The notes under the pieces: model-generated
Told to the model about the DNA's origin: nothing
Databases searched by the model: none
Seen by the model: the letters and a program-made list of their open reading frames with translations, nothing else
Position numbers and translations under genes: made by a program
From: Clostridium fallax
GTDB lineage: Bacteria > Bacillota > Clostridia > Clostridiales > Clostridiaceae
NCBI RefSeq assembly: GCF_900129365.1
Contig: NZ_FQVM01000010.1
Span: 28,278-92,277, forward strand
Length of the DNA: 64,000 nt
Direction of reading: 5' to 3'
Shown here: in pieces, positions 17,071 to 27,005 of the stretch
Layout of the letters: every line of letters begins with the position of its first letter
How positions within the stretch are numbered: the stretch's first letter is position 1

Positions 17071-18318
17071 TTGGACAGTTTTACGTGGCAGTTAATTTTG
17101 TTAATAATATTGCTGATACTTTCAGGATTTTTCTCAGCATCAGAAACTGCCTTAATGTCATTGAGCAAAATTAGAACAAGGCATTTAGTTGAAGAAGGAG
17201 TTAAAGGTGCTAAATTAGTAGAGAAACTTACTGATGATCCTAATAGGTTATTAGGTAGCATACTTATAGGAAATAATATTGTTAATATAGGAGCTTCAGC
17301 TTTAGCATCTTCTGTAGCAGCGCAAATTTTTGGTGGTAGTACTGGAATTGCTATAGCTACAGCAGTTATGACTGTTTTAGTTTTAATTTTCGGTGAAATA
17401 ACTCCAAAGACCTTAGCAAAACAAAATTCAGAAAGTGTATCTTTAAAGGTTATAAAACCTATAAATATAGTAGTTAAAGTATTTACTCCTTTTGTTTGGA
17501 TTTTTACTAAGATATCTTCTTTTATAATTAAACTATTAGGTGGAAGCATTGATAGAACTCAGCCATTTATTACAGAAGAAGAGCTAAAAACAATGGTTGG
17601 TGTTAGTGAAGAAGAGGGTGTTTTAGAAGAAGAAGAAAAAGAGATGATATTTAATGTTTTTGAATTTGGAGACTCTCAAGTTAAGGATGTAATGATTCCA
17701 AGAGTGGACATAATAGCAGTTAATATAAATTCAACCTTTGATGAAGTTTTATCTGTAATGAAAGAAGAACAATTTTCAAGAATTCCTATATATAATGAAA
17801 CTATAGATGATATAGTTGGAATATTAAATGTAAAGGACTTAATCCTTGTTGATGATTATAAAAAAGATTTTGAAATCAAAAAATATATGAGAGAACCGTC
17901 ATATACTTTTGAATTTAAAAAGATAACTGAACTATTTAATGAAATGAAAAATACTAGAAACCATATGTATGTTGTTTTAGATGAGTATGGTGGAACAGTA
18001 GGAATTGTAACATTAGAAGATCTACTAGAAGAAATAGTTGGAGAAATAGAAGATGAATATGATGATGAAGCTCATAAAGAAATAGAAGTTGTAAAAGAAG
18101 ATGAATATATTATTGATGGTAGTGCAAAGCTAGATGATATAAGTGATGAAATAGGAGTGAAAATAGAATCAGAAGAATTTGATTCTATAGGTGGTTTTAT
18201 TATAGGTCAGTTAGGAAGAATGCCAGAAGAAAATGAAGAAGTTGTGTATGGAAATATAAAGTTTATCGTAGAAGAAATTGAAAAAAATAGAGTTAAAAAA
18301 GTTAGAGTATTTACTTAG
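17071..18318 (+). CDS. CNNM/HlyC (DUF21-CBS-CorC) membrane protein
   Basis: Hemolysin-family membrane protein related to CNNM and CorC, linked to magnesium or other cation homeostasis. The N-terminal DUF21 domain has about four membrane segments ([16 protein letters not shown] motif near residue 19, and [11 protein letters not shown]). A CBS pair follows ([10 protein letters not shown] and [25 protein letters not shown], about 205-330), then a CorC/HlyC FAD-like domain to residue 415. The start is TTG at 17071, ten bases after GGAG; GTG codons at 17062 and 17065 are too close. It is monocistronic. Confidence 0.9.
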   Translation: MDSFTWQLILLIILLILSGFFSASETALMSLSKIRTRHLVEEGVKGAKLVEKLTDDPNRLLGSILIGNNIVNIGASALASSVAAQIFGGSTGIAIATAVMTVLVLIFGEITPKTLAKQNSESVSLKVIKPINIVVKVFTPFVWIFTKISSFIIKLLGGSIDRTQPFITEEELKTMVGVSEEEGVLEEEEKEMIFNVFEFGDSQVKDVMIPRVDIIAVNINSTFDEVLSVMKEEQFSRIPIYNETIDDIVGILNVKDLILVDDYKKDFEIKKYMREPSYTFEFKKITELFNEMKNTRNHMYVVLDEYGGTVGIVTLEDLLEEIVGEIEDEYDDEAHKEIEVVKEDEYIIDGSAKLDDISDEIGVKIESEEFDSIGGFIIGQLGRMPEENEEVVYGNIKFIVEEIEKNRVKKVRVFT

Positions 18319-18338
18319 TTAGATATTTTAGCATGATT

Positions 18339-18375
18339 AAATAACTTGTAAATTTTATTTTACAAGTTATTTTTA
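18339..18375 (+). terminator. Rho-independent terminator
   Basis: AATAACTTGTAAA pairs with TTTACAAGTTATT, followed by T residues. Confidence 0.9.
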
Positions 18376-18423
18376 CTTATATATTAAAATATTTAAAGAT
18401 TTTTTATGATAGGATTGATATGA

Positions 18424-18858
18424 ATGAATTTTATGGATGTAGCTTTAAAAGAAGCTGTTATAGCTAAGAACTTAAATGAAGTTCCTGTAGGAGCTGTGAT
18501 TGTAAAGGATGGGGAAGTAATAGCTAAAGCTCATAATCTAAGAGAAACTACAAATTCACCTTTAGCACATGCTGAGATATTAGCAATAGAAGAGGCTGCG
18601 AGAAGGTTGGGAAATTGGAGATTAAATCGGTGTGAATTGTATGTAACACTAGAACCTTGTCCAATGTGTGCTGGAGCTATTCTTCAAAGTAGAATAGGTA
18701 AAGTTTTTATAGGAACCTTTGATCCTAATTCTGGAGCAGCAGGTTCAGTTATTAATATACTTCAAAATAACAATTTAAATTTTATAACATCAGTTAAATG
18801 GTGTTATGATGAAAGATGTAGCAAAATATTAAGAGATTTTTTTAAAGAAAGAAGATAA
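18424..18858 (+). CDS. tadA: tRNA adenosine(34) deaminase TadA
   Basis: Zinc enzyme that converts A34 to inosine in tRNA-Arg(ACG), the same tRNA that is encoded at 4972. The deaminase motifs are HAE (His49, catalytic Glu51) and PCPMC (Cys79, Cys82), which bind zinc. The 144-residue length is normal. The ribosome site is weak (AGGA about ten bases upstream). From memory, in many clostridia tadA lies next to the SRP RNA and dnaX. Here about 10 kb separates them. Confidence 0.95.
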   Translation: MNFMDVALKEAVIAKNLNEVPVGAVIVKDGEVIAKAHNLRETTNSPLAHAEILAIEEAARRLGNWRLNRCELYVTLEPCPMCAGAILQSRIGKVFIGTFDPNSGAAGSVINILQNNNLNFITSVKWCYDERCSKILRDFFKERR

Positions 18859-18863
18859 AAAAT

Positions 18864-19110
18864 AAGACGATCCTAAAGGAAGAATCGCCTAAACTGAGGC
18901 ATGAAAAAACGCTAGAGGTTAATTTTTAAAAATTAATTAACCTTATACTAAAATGGTAACATACTAGTATATATTGGTAAAATACAAATGTATAATACAT
19001 ATATAATGAACTATTAACAAACGAAATGATTCGTTATATTTGTTAAAATTAATTTAATACATTGAGTTATTATAAGATTTACTTTTAAGCTTATAAATAT
19101 AAATTAAATA
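18864..19110. other. Structured intergenic region, candidate small RNA or 3' UTR
   Basis: After tadA a GC-richer stretch (18866-18915) can fold. One hairpin has CGAT-CCT pairing with AGG-ATCG (18868-18888). AGGTTAATT pairs with AATTAACCT at 18916-18942. ACGAA/TTCGT at 19021-19034 lies inside AACAAA/TTTGTT. A strong terminator closes the region at 19111. No reading frame and no known riboswitch family was recognised. Confidence 0.4.
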
Positions 19111-19143
19111 AAAAAACAAGAATTTTTTTAATTCTTGTTTTTT
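19111..19143. terminator. Bidirectional Rho-independent terminator
   Basis: AAAAAACAAGAATT pairs with AATTCTTGTTTTTT, with T runs on both strands. It could end the tadA or small-RNA transcript and also the minus-strand gene at 19269. Confidence 0.9.
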
Positions 19144-19268
19144 ATTTAAAAGTTCATCAGATGTAATAGTTATTTTACTTATTTATTTAATAATTAAGTT
19201 AGCCTATAGACATAGTCAATATAATTAAATAGATAAGGGCCCCCTATTTACCTATTATTATTTTAAAT

Positions 19269-19760
19269 TTAGGCTTCTGTTACCTTGTCTGGCTCATGTA
19301 GTAGCATAGTTCTAAATTCTTTATTTTTATTAAAGTAATTTTCATCTAAGTATTGTATAGCATCCATAACATTTTCTTTTCCATAAATATAAGCTATCAT
19401 TCCACAAATACTTGTTTTAAACCATATTCTACAGAAACTTTCATCTAATAAAAGAAGTTGTCCTTTTTCTCTAGTTCCCTTAATTTCTATATCCTCATCA
19501 GAATTTATTAAGTGATCAAAATGTTTTAACATATTAAGCATTACATTGTTACCTACCTCTTTTGATTCATCAGCTAGTGTAAGAAAGTAATAAGTCCATG
19601 AAAATAAAACATTTTGTTCAACATTCATACCAGCTACTTTATCTCCTAAGGTTGTTTTAAAGTAATTATACATAAATAATGATATTCTTCTAAAGTTATC
19701 ATTAAATTTTTTCTCAAAATTATTTGCGTCATAACCAATAAGCATTTCTATTTTTTTCAT
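19269..19760 (-). CDS. Conserved-looking protein of unknown function
   Basis: I do not recognise this protein. It has 163 residues, no signal peptide and no membrane segment. It looks mostly helical, with aromatic-rich stretches (NVLFSWTYYFLTLADE, FCRIWFKTSICGMIAYIYG) and an acidic segment near residue 92. A GGGGGTG ribosome site lies before the ATG and codon use matches the neighbours, so it is very likely a real gene. It is monocistronic on the minus strand between tadA and a tRNA. Confidence 0.75.
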   Translation of the reverse strand: MKKIEMLIGYDANNFEKKFNDNFRRISLFMYNYFKTTLGDKVAGMNVEQNVLFSWTYYFLTLADESKEVGNNVMLNMLKHFDHLINSDEDIEIKGTREKGQLLLLDESFCRIWFKTSICGMIAYIYGKENVMDAIQYLDENYFNKNKEFRTMLLHEPDKVTEA

Positions 19761-19896
19761 TAAATTACACCCCCGTATATATTTAACTTTAGTATATCAT
19801 AAGGTTCAGAATATTAACACAAAAGTTTTGATATATTACTTTTAAAGGAGTATAATTTATAGGTAAATATTTTATAAAATGATAAAATAATATAAT

Positions 19897-19988
19897 GGAG
19901 AAATGTCCGAGTGGCTTAAGGAGCTTGTCTCGAAAACAAGTGTATTATAGGAATAGTACCAGGGGTTCAAATCCCCTTTTCTCCGCCA
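19897..19988 (+). tRNA. tRNA-Ser (anticodon CGA)
   Basis: A class II tRNA of 92 bases with a long variable arm and encoded CCA. The acceptor GGAGAAA pairs with TTTCTCC, and the anticodon loop CTCGAAA lies between CTTGT and ACAAG. Confidence 0.95.
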
Positions 19989-20010
19989 AAATAAAAAAGA
20001 AAAAGGTTGG

Positions 20011-20062
20011 TAGCATTTAGATTTGAATATATTTTATTCTTACTAAATGCTATTTTATTTAT
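20011..20062 (+). terminator. Probable terminator of tRNA-Ser(CGA)
   Basis: TAGCATTTAG pairs with CTAAATGCTA across a 22-base loop, followed by TTTTATTTAT. Confidence 0.65.
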
Positions 20063-20567
20063 AAAAATAGTAAATTTTATAAGAATAATATGAGAGTTTA
20101 AGACAAAGGTTAGAATTGATTTTTTAAGTATTTAATTTAATTATAGATAAAATTATTTTTAAATTTTAAATTCAAATTAAAATAAATTTTATTATTAAAA
20201 ACCTACTTGAATTTATAATAATAATATATAAATTTAATTGAATAAAAAAACAATTTAGATTTAGAAATAATAAATATATTATATTAATTTCTATTATAAA
20301 GTTATATTTTTTATTTAAGTTTATCATATCTTTAAAATTATAAAACTTTTTGTTATATGATCTTAGAACACCTTTTTATTATAAAAAAATAAATTTATAG
20401 TAAAAAAATAAAAAATATTTATCTAAATTACAATAAACAACAAAAAAATACAAATACAAATCTAAGTAAAAAATAAATAAAAAATTATTGAAATTTTAGT
20501 AAAATAATACTAAAATAAAAATATATTAAAGGTGAATATATTTATTTTTATAAAAGGATGGGGTTAT
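20063..20567. other. Very A+T-rich region upstream of galKET
   Basis: About 500 bases with no gene, repeat or clear operator. It must hold the gal promoter, but several equally weak TATAAT-like strings prevent a call. Confidence 0.5.
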
Positions 20568-21728
20568 ATGAATAATTTATTAAATAAATTTGAAAAAGTT
20601 TTCAATAAAGGAAATGGAAGTATTTATTTTGCGCCAGGTAGAGTAAATTTAATAGGAGAGCATACAGATTATAATGGAGGAAATGTATTTCCTTGTGCAT
20701 TAACTTTTGGTACTTATGCTATTGCTAGTAAGAGGAATGATAGAAAGGTAAGATTATACTCTGAAAATTTTGAGAAATTAGGAGTTTTAGAGTTTTCACT
20801 AGATGATTTAGTTTATAATAAAAAAATTGATTGGGCGAATTATCCCAAGGGAGTAATTTGGGCCTTTGAAAATAATGGATATAAAATAAATCAAGGCTTA
20901 GATATCCTGTATAGGGGAGATATCCCAAATGGCGCTGGGCTTTCTTCATCAGCTTCAATAGAGGTTTTAACTGGAGTTATATTAAAGGATTTATTTAATT
21001 TAGATGTTTCTATGATAGATATTGTTAAGTTTAGTAAGCTTGCAGAAAATAAATTTATAGGAGTTAATTGTGGCATAATGGACCAATTTGCCATAGGTAT
21101 GGGAAAGGAAAATTGTGCTATATTATTAGATACAAATACGTTAAAATATGATTATGCACCAGTAAAACTAGATAATGCATCAATAGTGATTGCTAATACA
21201 AACAAGAGAAGAGGATTAGCTGATTCTAAATACAATGAAAGAAGAGCTGAATGTGAAAAAGCTTTAGAAGAGCTAAAAAGTAAACTTCAAATAAATTCTC
21301 TTGGAGAGCTAACTGAAGAGGAGTTTGAAAAAAACTCTAGTTTAATTGATAGTGATATTAGAAGAAAAAGAGCAAAACATGCTGTTTATGAAAATAGAAG
21401 AACTTTAAAGGCGGTAGAAGCTTTAAAAAATAATGATATAAAAACTTTTGGCAGACTTATGAATGATTCTCATATATCATTAAGAGATGATTACGAGGTT
21501 ACAGGATTAGAACTTGATACTTTAGTAGATTTAGCATGGAACCAAAAAGGTGTTATTGGTTCAAGAATGACTGGAGCTGGTTTTGGTGGATGTACGGTAA
21601 GCATTGTAGAAAATGATAGTATAGATGATTTTATTAAAAATGTTGGTGATAAATACAAAGAAAAGATAGGTTATGAGGCAACATTTTATGTAGCTAAAAT
21701 TGGTGATGGTGCGAGAAAAATAAAATAG
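20568..21728 (+). CDS. galK: Galactokinase
   Basis: First Leloir step: ATP-dependent phosphorylation of galactose to galactose-1-phosphate in the cytoplasm. GHMP-kinase motifs are clear: GRVNLIGEHTDYNGG (galactokinase signature), the phosphate loop IPNGAGLSSSAS, and the C-terminal GAGFGGCTVS. The 386-residue length is normal. The start is the ATG at 20568 behind AAGGATGGGG; the upstream in-frame codons (from 20532) are A+T-rich and not family-like. It is first in galKET, with galE 28 bases downstream. Confidence 0.97.
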   Translation: MNNLLNKFEKVFNKGNGSIYFAPGRVNLIGEHTDYNGGNVFPCALTFGTYAIASKRNDRKVRLYSENFEKLGVLEFSLDDLVYNKKIDWANYPKGVIWAFENNGYKINQGLDILYRGDIPNGAGLSSSASIEVLTGVILKDLFNLDVSMIDIVKFSKLAENKFIGVNCGIMDQFAIGMGKENCAILLDTNTLKYDYAPVKLDNASIVIANTNKRRGLADSKYNERRAECEKALEELKSKLQINSLGELTEEEFEKNSSLIDSDIRRKRAKHAVYENRRTLKAVEALKNNDIKTFGRLMNDSHISLRDDYEVTGLELDTLVDLAWNQKGVIGSRMTGAGFGGCTVSIVENDSIDDFIKNVGDKYKEKIGYEATFYVAKIGDGARKIK

Positions 21729-21756
21729 ATTAAATATTTACTTAGGAGGGTTTAAG

Positions 21757-22746
21757 ATGAGTATATTAGTTTGTGGAGGAGCTGGATATATAGGTTCTCA
21801 TTGCGTTTATGAATTAATAAAAAGGGGAGAAGATGTTGTAGTTGTAGATAATCTTGAAACTGGTCATAAAGAAGCTGTTCATGAAAAAGCTAAGTTTTAT
21901 AAAGGTGATATAAGGGATTTTAACTTCTTAGATAAGGTATTTAAAGAAAATGATATAGAAGGAGTTATACATTTTGCGGCTAATTCACTAGTTGGGGAAA
22001 GCATGAATATCCCTCTAACATATTTTAATAACAATGTTCACGGAACAGAAGTTTTATTAAAGGCTATGGTTGAAAATAAAATTGACAAAATAATTTTCTC
22101 ATCAACAGCAGCAGTATATGGAGAACCAGAAAGCTTACCAATCAAAGAAACAGATAAAACAAATCCTACTAATACTTATGGTGAAACAAAATTAACAATG
22201 GAAAAAATGATGAAGTGGGTAAACAAAGCTCATGGGGTTAGGTATATTGCATTAAGATACTTTAATGTAGCAGGTGCTAATGAAAGTGGTTTAATAGGTG
22301 AGGATCATAATCCAGAAACACATTTAATTCCTTTAATACTTCAAGTGCCTTTAGGAAAAAGAGATAAAATTTTAATATTTGGAGAGGATTATCCAACTAA
22401 AGATGGTACATGCTTAAGAGATTATATACACGTAGATGATTTAATAGATGCTCATCTTTTAGCTTTTGATAGATTAAGAAAAGGTCATGATAGTGATATA
22501 TTTAATTTAGGAAATGGAACTGGATTTACTGTTAAAGAAATGATAGAAGCTGCTAGAAGAGTAACTAATCATGAAATTCCAGCAGAGGTTGCTAAAAGAA
22601 GAGCTGGAGATCCAGCAGTTTTAGTTGCATCTAGTGAAAAAGCAAAGAATGTATTAGGTTGGGAACCTAAGTATACAAGTATTGAGGACATAATAAGAAC
22701 AGCTTGGAACTTTCATAAAAATCATATAAATGGATTTAAGAAATAG
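21757..22746 (+). CDS. galE: UDP-glucose 4-epimerase
   Basis: Interconverts UDP-galactose and UDP-glucose using bound NAD. It is an extended short-chain dehydrogenase with NAD motif GGAGYIGSH at the N terminus and catalytic Tyr141/Lys145 in YGETK with FSSTAAVYG before it. The C-terminal substrate domain is intact (329 residues). TTAGGAGGG precedes the ATG. It is the middle gene of galKET, and galT follows almost directly. Confidence 0.97.
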   Translation: MSILVCGGAGYIGSHCVYELIKRGEDVVVVDNLETGHKEAVHEKAKFYKGDIRDFNFLDKVFKENDIEGVIHFAANSLVGESMNIPLTYFNNNVHGTEVLLKAMVENKIDKIIFSSTAAVYGEPESLPIKETDKTNPTNTYGETKLTMEKMMKWVNKAHGVRYIALRYFNVAGANESGLIGEDHNPETHLIPLILQVPLGKRDKILIFGEDYPTKDGTCLRDYIHVDDLIDAHLLAFDRLRKGHDSDIFNLGNGTGFTVKEMIEAARRVTNHEIPAEVAKRRAGDPAVLVASSEKAKNVLGWEPKYTSIEDIIRTAWNFHKNHINGFKK

Positions 22747-22755
22747 GTGATAATA

Positions 22756-24261
22756 ATGGTCAATATCCAAAAAGAAATAGAAAAGTTATTAATATATGGA
22801 TTAAAAAATAACTTAATAGAAAAAGAAGATATAATTTATACGAGAAATAGAATCTTAGAAGTTTTAAGGCTTAACGGTATAGATGAAATAGAAGTCGATT
22901 ATAAGGAATATGATTTAGAAGAAATTTTAAATAATATTTTAAACTGGGCAGTAGATCAAAAGTTAATAGAGGATGGAAATGTATCTAAAGATTTATTTGA
23001 TACTAAAATAATGGGATGTCTAGTAGGGCGACCTTCGGAAATAATAAAGAAATTTGAGTATTTATACTCTGAAAACCCTAAAAAAGCAACAGAATTTTTC
23101 TATGAAATGAGTAAGGCATCTAACTATATAAGATGGAATAGGGTTAAAAAAGATTTAAAGTGGAAAGTGGATACTTCCTATGGATCTTTAGATATTACAA
23201 TAAACCTTTCAAAACCTGAAAAGGATCCTAAGGCTATTGCTATGGCAAAAAAAATGCCTTCAAGTTCATATCCTAAATGTTTATTATGTAAAGAAAATGA
23301 AGGATATGAGGGGAGAATAAATCATCCAGCAAGACAAAATCATAGAATTATTCCAATAAATTTAAATAATGAAAAATGGTTTTTACAATATTCACCTTAT
23401 GTGTACTATAATGAACATTGTATAGTTTTAAAAGGTGAGCATGAACCTATGAAAATATCTAAAGAAACATTTAAAAGATTAATGGATTTTGTTGAGAAAT
23501 TTCCTCATTATTTTTTAGGTTCTAATGCAGATTTACCTATAGTAGGAGGATCTATATTAACTCATGATCACTTCCAGGGGGGGAATTATCAATTTCCAAT
23601 GGCTAAAGCAGAGACTGAGGAAATTTTTAAAATTAATGGTTTTGATGATATAAGTGTAGGTAGAATTAAATGGCCAATGTCTGTTATAAGACTTAATGGT
23701 AAAGATAAAAATAAGATAATAGATCTTAGCGATTATATACTTTCTAAATGGAGAAATTACTCTGACAAAGAAGCGGAGATATATGCTTATACTGAAAGTA
23801 ATCCTCATAATACTATAACTCCAATAGCAAGAATGCGAGATGGAAAATATGAAATGGATTTAGTTCTAAGAAATAACAGAACATCAAAAGAATATCCAGA
23901 TGGAATATTCCATCCTCATAAAGAGCTACATCATATAAAGAAAGAAAATATAGGTCTTATTGAGGTTATGGGATTAGCTGTTCTTCCGGCTAGATTAAAG
24001 GAAGAATTAAAAAATCTTAATCCATATCTTTTGAAGGAAAAAAATATAAATGATATAGAATATAATGAAGAACTAGTTAAGCATAAAGATTGGGTATTAG
24101 ATTTACTAAATAAATATAGTAATATAAATGAAAATAATGTTCAACAAATTATAGAAAAAGAAGTAGGAATAAAATTTAAAGATGTTTTAGAGGACGCTGG
24201 AGTATATAAAAGAGATGATAATGGAATAGAAAATTTTAGAAGGTTTATAAAAACTCTTTAA
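22756..24261 (+). CDS. galT: Galactose-1-phosphate uridylyltransferase, Firmicute type
   Basis: Transfers UMP from UDP-glucose to galactose-1-phosphate. This is the long Gram-positive GalT class (501 residues) rather than the 350-residue E. coli class. Visible blocks include ASNYIRWNRVKKDLKW near the N-terminal third, NHRIIPINLNNEKWFLQYSPY, and the catalytic HIT-like SILTHDHFQGG. The ribosome site AGGTGA overlaps the galE stop, so translation is probably coupled. I use the ATG at 22756; GTG at 22747 is possible. It is the last gene of the operon. Confidence 0.96.
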   Translation: MVNIQKEIEKLLIYGLKNNLIEKEDIIYTRNRILEVLRLNGIDEIEVDYKEYDLEEILNNILNWAVDQKLIEDGNVSKDLFDTKIMGCLVGRPSEIIKKFEYLYSENPKKATEFFYEMSKASNYIRWNRVKKDLKWKVDTSYGSLDITINLSKPEKDPKAIAMAKKMPSSSYPKCLLCKENEGYEGRINHPARQNHRIIPINLNNEKWFLQYSPYVYYNEHCIVLKGEHEPMKISKETFKRLMDFVEKFPHYFLGSNADLPIVGGSILTHDHFQGGNYQFPMAKAETEEIFKINGFDDISVGRIKWPMSVIRLNGKDKNKIIDLSDYILSKWRNYSDKEAEIYAYTESNPHNTITPIARMRDGKYEMDLVLRNNRTSKEYPDGIFHPHKELHHIKKENIGLIEVMGLAVLPARLKEELKNLNPYLLKEKNINDIEYNEELVKHKDWVLDLLNKYSNINENNVQQIIEKEVGIKFKDVLEDAGVYKRDDNGIENFRRFIKTL

Positions 24262-24288
24262 TTTTATAAATGATATATAAATAAAAGT

Positions 24289-24319
24289 GGTGCAACTAAA
24301 TGGTTGCACCTAATTTTTT
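24289..24319 (+). terminator. Rho-independent terminator of galKET
   Basis: GGTGCAAC pairs with GTTGCACC, then TAATTTTTT. Confidence 0.92.
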
Positions 24320-24690
24320 AGAAATCTAATGTTAAATAAGTAAGGGATTTGTATACGTATACTTTATCATATTTCTGTAAAGGTTTAAAGTGGGAAAAAG
24401 TCTATTTTAAGAAGAAAATATATACTTTATAACAATATATTAAAAAAAACTCTTTTTTTCTATAAAAATAACTTATAAATTAAAGTTTTACAATTAATAT
24501 TAAAATTTATTTTTTTGTAAGGTTTATATATTAAAGTAATTAAAATAACAAATTTTAATTAAGAAAAATATGTCATATTTCGATTATATATGACATATTT
24601 TTATATAGCTTTCATTTATTTAATTAATAATTAATAATATAATATAAAGTATAATTATACTTTGAAATTTTAGGTATATAGGAGAGTGTT
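24320..24690. promoter_or_regulatory. Leader region of the CitA/CitB-type operon with three palindromes
   Basis: No gene is visible. There are three dyads. GTATACGTATAC is at 24351-24362. A 12-bp stem AATATGTCATAT/ATATGACATATT is at 24567-24599, with a T-rich tail. A perfect 18-bp palindrome AAAGTATAATTATACTTT is at 24646-24663, 27 bases before the start codon and overlapping TATAAT. The last is the best operator candidate. Confidence 0.5.
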
Positions 24691-26244
24691 ATGAAGTTAC
24701 AATGTAAAATAATGCTTTTTATTACGGTATTAATAACCTTAGTTATATTTACTACATCATATTTTACTGTAGAAGGTACAAGAACAAATATAGAGGATCA
24801 AATAAAGAGAAATGTTACTAATACAGCTACTATGGTTGCTGCATTAGATTTTATAAAGGAAAATGTTGGCCAGCCAGATAAGGTAAATGCTGTAGCTAAC
24901 TATGTAGAAAGACTTAGGCTAAAAACAAGTGTGCATTTTATAACAGTTTTAGATATGGAAGGTACTAGATATTCTCACCCATTACCTACCCAAGTGGGGC
25001 TAAAGTTTACAGGTATGGATGAAAAGGCAGTACTTAGATATGGAGGGACGTATACATCAGAGGCAAATGGAACCTTAGGAAAGTCTTTAAGAGCTTTTAC
25101 TCCTATATTTAAAGATGGTGAACAAGTTGGTGCTGTATGTGTAGGAGTTTTAAAAGGTAATATAAAAGACGAATTTTATTTGTTTTTAAGAAAAATATCT
25201 CCATATATAATTTTTGCTTTTATTATAGGGGTTATAGGAGCTATTTTACTTTCCTTAAATATTAAAAAAACCATTTTTGGATTAGAGCCTAAAGAAATCG
25301 CTATGGTTTTAAAAGAGAGAGATGCATTAATAAATAATATTTATGAGGGAGTAGTAGCTGTAAATAATCAAGGTAAAATATCTCTTATTAATGAGAAGGC
25401 AAAGGAGATATTAAAGTTCTTTAATAATGATAATATAGATGAGGAAATAATAAATACAGGAATATTTAAATCATTAAAAGAGGTTATAAAGTATAAAGTT
25501 AATTATGTAAATGTTGAGCAAAAACTATATAATGGGGTAACTATAATAGCTAATTATACTCCTTTAATAAACGATGAGGGAAATAATATAGGTGCTGTTG
25601 TAACTTTTAAAGATATAACAGAGGTTAATAAAATGGCAGAAGAGTTAACTGGTATAAAAAAACTTAATTGGGATTTAAGAGCTCAAAATCATGAGTTTAT
25701 GAATAAATTACATACAATTGCAGGACTTATTCAATTAGAAGAGTATAATGAAGCTTTAGATTATATTTTTAATACGTTTAAGGTTAGGGAAGAGGTTGTA
25801 GTAACTTTAGAATATATAAAGGATGCTCCTTTAGCTGCATTACTTTTGGCAAAGTATAATAAGGCTGAGGAGAGCAAAATAGAAATGATTATAGATGAAG
25901 AGTGCAATTTGGAATCACTACCTAGAGGTATAACTTCCCATGATATGGTTTGTATATTAGGAAATCTTATAGAAAATTCTATTGATGAACTAATAGGAAG
26001 AACTGATGGATATATTTTTGTATCAATAAAACAGGAAGAAAAATTAAAAATATTAGTTGAAAACAATGGGAAAAAGATAGATGAGGAACTTAAAGAAAAA
26101 ATCTTTAATAGGGGATTTAGCACAAAAAAAGGTGTTAGAGGCTTTGGATTATATAATATTAAAGAATTAGTTGAAGCTGTAGGTGGTAAAATTTATATCA
26201 CTAGCAATGACGAAATTACAAAATGGTTTGTAGAATTTATATAG
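24691..26244 (+). CDS. CitA/DcuS-type sensor histidine kinase
   Basis: Membrane sensor of citrate or C4-dicarboxylates. Two membrane segments (about 7-27 and 170-190) flank an extracytoplasmic PAS/Cache domain with the family block LDMEGTRYSHPLPTQVG (Arg93, His96). A cytoplasmic PAS domain follows (about 205-315). The phosphoacceptor helix is RAQNHEFMNKLHTIAGLIQ with His334. The HATPase domain has ENSIDEL, NNGKKI and GFGLYN. The 517-residue length is typical. The cognate regulator starts 16 bases downstream. The adjacent secreted fumarate-reductase-like flavoprotein suggests a dicarboxylate-like signal. Confidence 0.93.
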   Translation: MKLQCKIMLFITVLITLVIFTTSYFTVEGTRTNIEDQIKRNVTNTATMVAALDFIKENVGQPDKVNAVANYVERLRLKTSVHFITVLDMEGTRYSHPLPTQVGLKFTGMDEKAVLRYGGTYTSEANGTLGKSLRAFTPIFKDGEQVGAVCVGVLKGNIKDEFYLFLRKISPYIIFAFIIGVIGAILLSLNIKKTIFGLEPKEIAMVLKERDALINNIYEGVVAVNNQGKISLINEKAKEILKFFNNDNIDEEIINTGIFKSLKEVIKYKVNYVNVEQKLYNGVTIIANYTPLINDEGNNIGAVVTFKDITEVNKMAEELTGIKKLNWDLRAQNHEFMNKLHTIAGLIQLEEYNEALDYIFNTFKVREEVVVTLEYIKDAPLAALLLAKYNKAEESKIEMIIDEECNLESLPRGITSHDMVCILGNLIENSIDELIGRTDGYIFVSIKQEEKLKILVENNGKKIDEELKEKIFNRGFSTKKGVRGFGLYNIKELVEAVGGKIYITSNDEITKWFVEFI

Positions 26245-26260
26245 ACTGGAGGTAGCTATT

Positions 26261-26953
26261 TTGATTACAGTATTTATAATAGAAGATGATCCAATGGTTA
26301 GAGATATAAATAGAAAGTTTGTAGAAAGAATAGAGGGATTTAAGGTAATAGGTTCCGTTGGAGATATTGGTGAAGCTAAAGAATATCTAAAGGATAATGT
26401 ACCTAATTTAGTTTTAATGGATGTGTTTCTACCAAGTGGTCTTGGAGTAGATTTATTAAAATGGATGAGAAAAAAAGAAGTAGAGAGTGATGTTATTTTT
26501 ATAACGGCAGAAAAGAATAAAACTTCTATAAATGAAGCTTTTAGATATGGGGCTGTAGATTATTTAGTAAAGCCATTTACTTTTAATAGGTTAAAAGAGG
26601 CATTTTTAAAGTATAAGGAAAGATTTGTTCTTTTTAATATAGATGGGGAAATTAAACAAAAATCTATAGATGAACATATATTGCAAATTAAGACTAATGA
26701 GAAGAATGATAGAAGAAGCACATCTTTAACTAAAGGATTAAATGAAAATACTTATAATCAAATATGGGATTACATAAAGAATAATAATGGTATAAAATTG
26801 ACAGCGGATCAGGTGGCAGATGAAGTAGGAGTTGCAAGGGTTACTGCTAGAAGATATTTAGAGTTTATGTTTAAGGAAAATAAACTAGAAATAAATCAAG
26901 AATATGGTAAGATAGGTAGACCTACAAATTATTATAAAATTAAAGAGAAATAA
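26261..26953 (+). CDS. CitB/DcuR-type response regulator
   Basis: Transcription activator partner of the kinase just upstream. The receiver domain has acidic pair Glu8/Asp9-Asp10, phosphoacceptor Asp54 in LVLMDVFLP, Thr in FITAEKN and Lys in LVKPFTFNRL. The C-terminal part ends with the helix-turn-helix LTADQVADEVGVARVTARRYL typical of the CitB/MalR group. The start is TTG at 26261 behind GGAGG. Its likely target is the promoter at 27174, which carries paired AAGACCA repeats. Confidence 0.93.
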   Translation: MITVFIIEDDPMVRDINRKFVERIEGFKVIGSVGDIGEAKEYLKDNVPNLVLMDVFLPSGLGVDLLKWMRKKEVESDVIFITAEKNKTSINEAFRYGAVDYLVKPFTFNRLKEAFLKYKERFVLFNIDGEIKQKSIDEHILQIKTNEKNDRRSTSLTKGLNENTYNQIWDYIKNNNGIKLTADQVADEVGVARVTARRYLEFMFKENKLEINQEYGKIGRPTNYYKIKEK

Positions 26954-26968
26954 GTTAATCAAAGCGTT

Positions 26969-27005
26969 AAAGGAGCTAGTTAAATAAGATAATAGCTCTT
27001 TTTTT
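26969..27005 (+). terminator. Rho-independent terminator
   Basis: GGAGCTA pairs with TAGCTC/T across a 14-base loop, followed by a run of T. Confidence 0.8.

Noticed and set aside
18864..18960. Second SRP RNA or known riboswitch after tadA
   Set aside because: It lacks the GGAAGGAAGCA apex of SRP RNA and no consensus of the purine, preQ1, c-di-GMP, glycine or T-box classes could be matched.
19195..19260. GGGCCCCC within AAATAG/CTATTT as a hairpin
   Set aside because: The stem would have no loop and mismatched spacing. It is probably chance GC in an A+T-rich gap.
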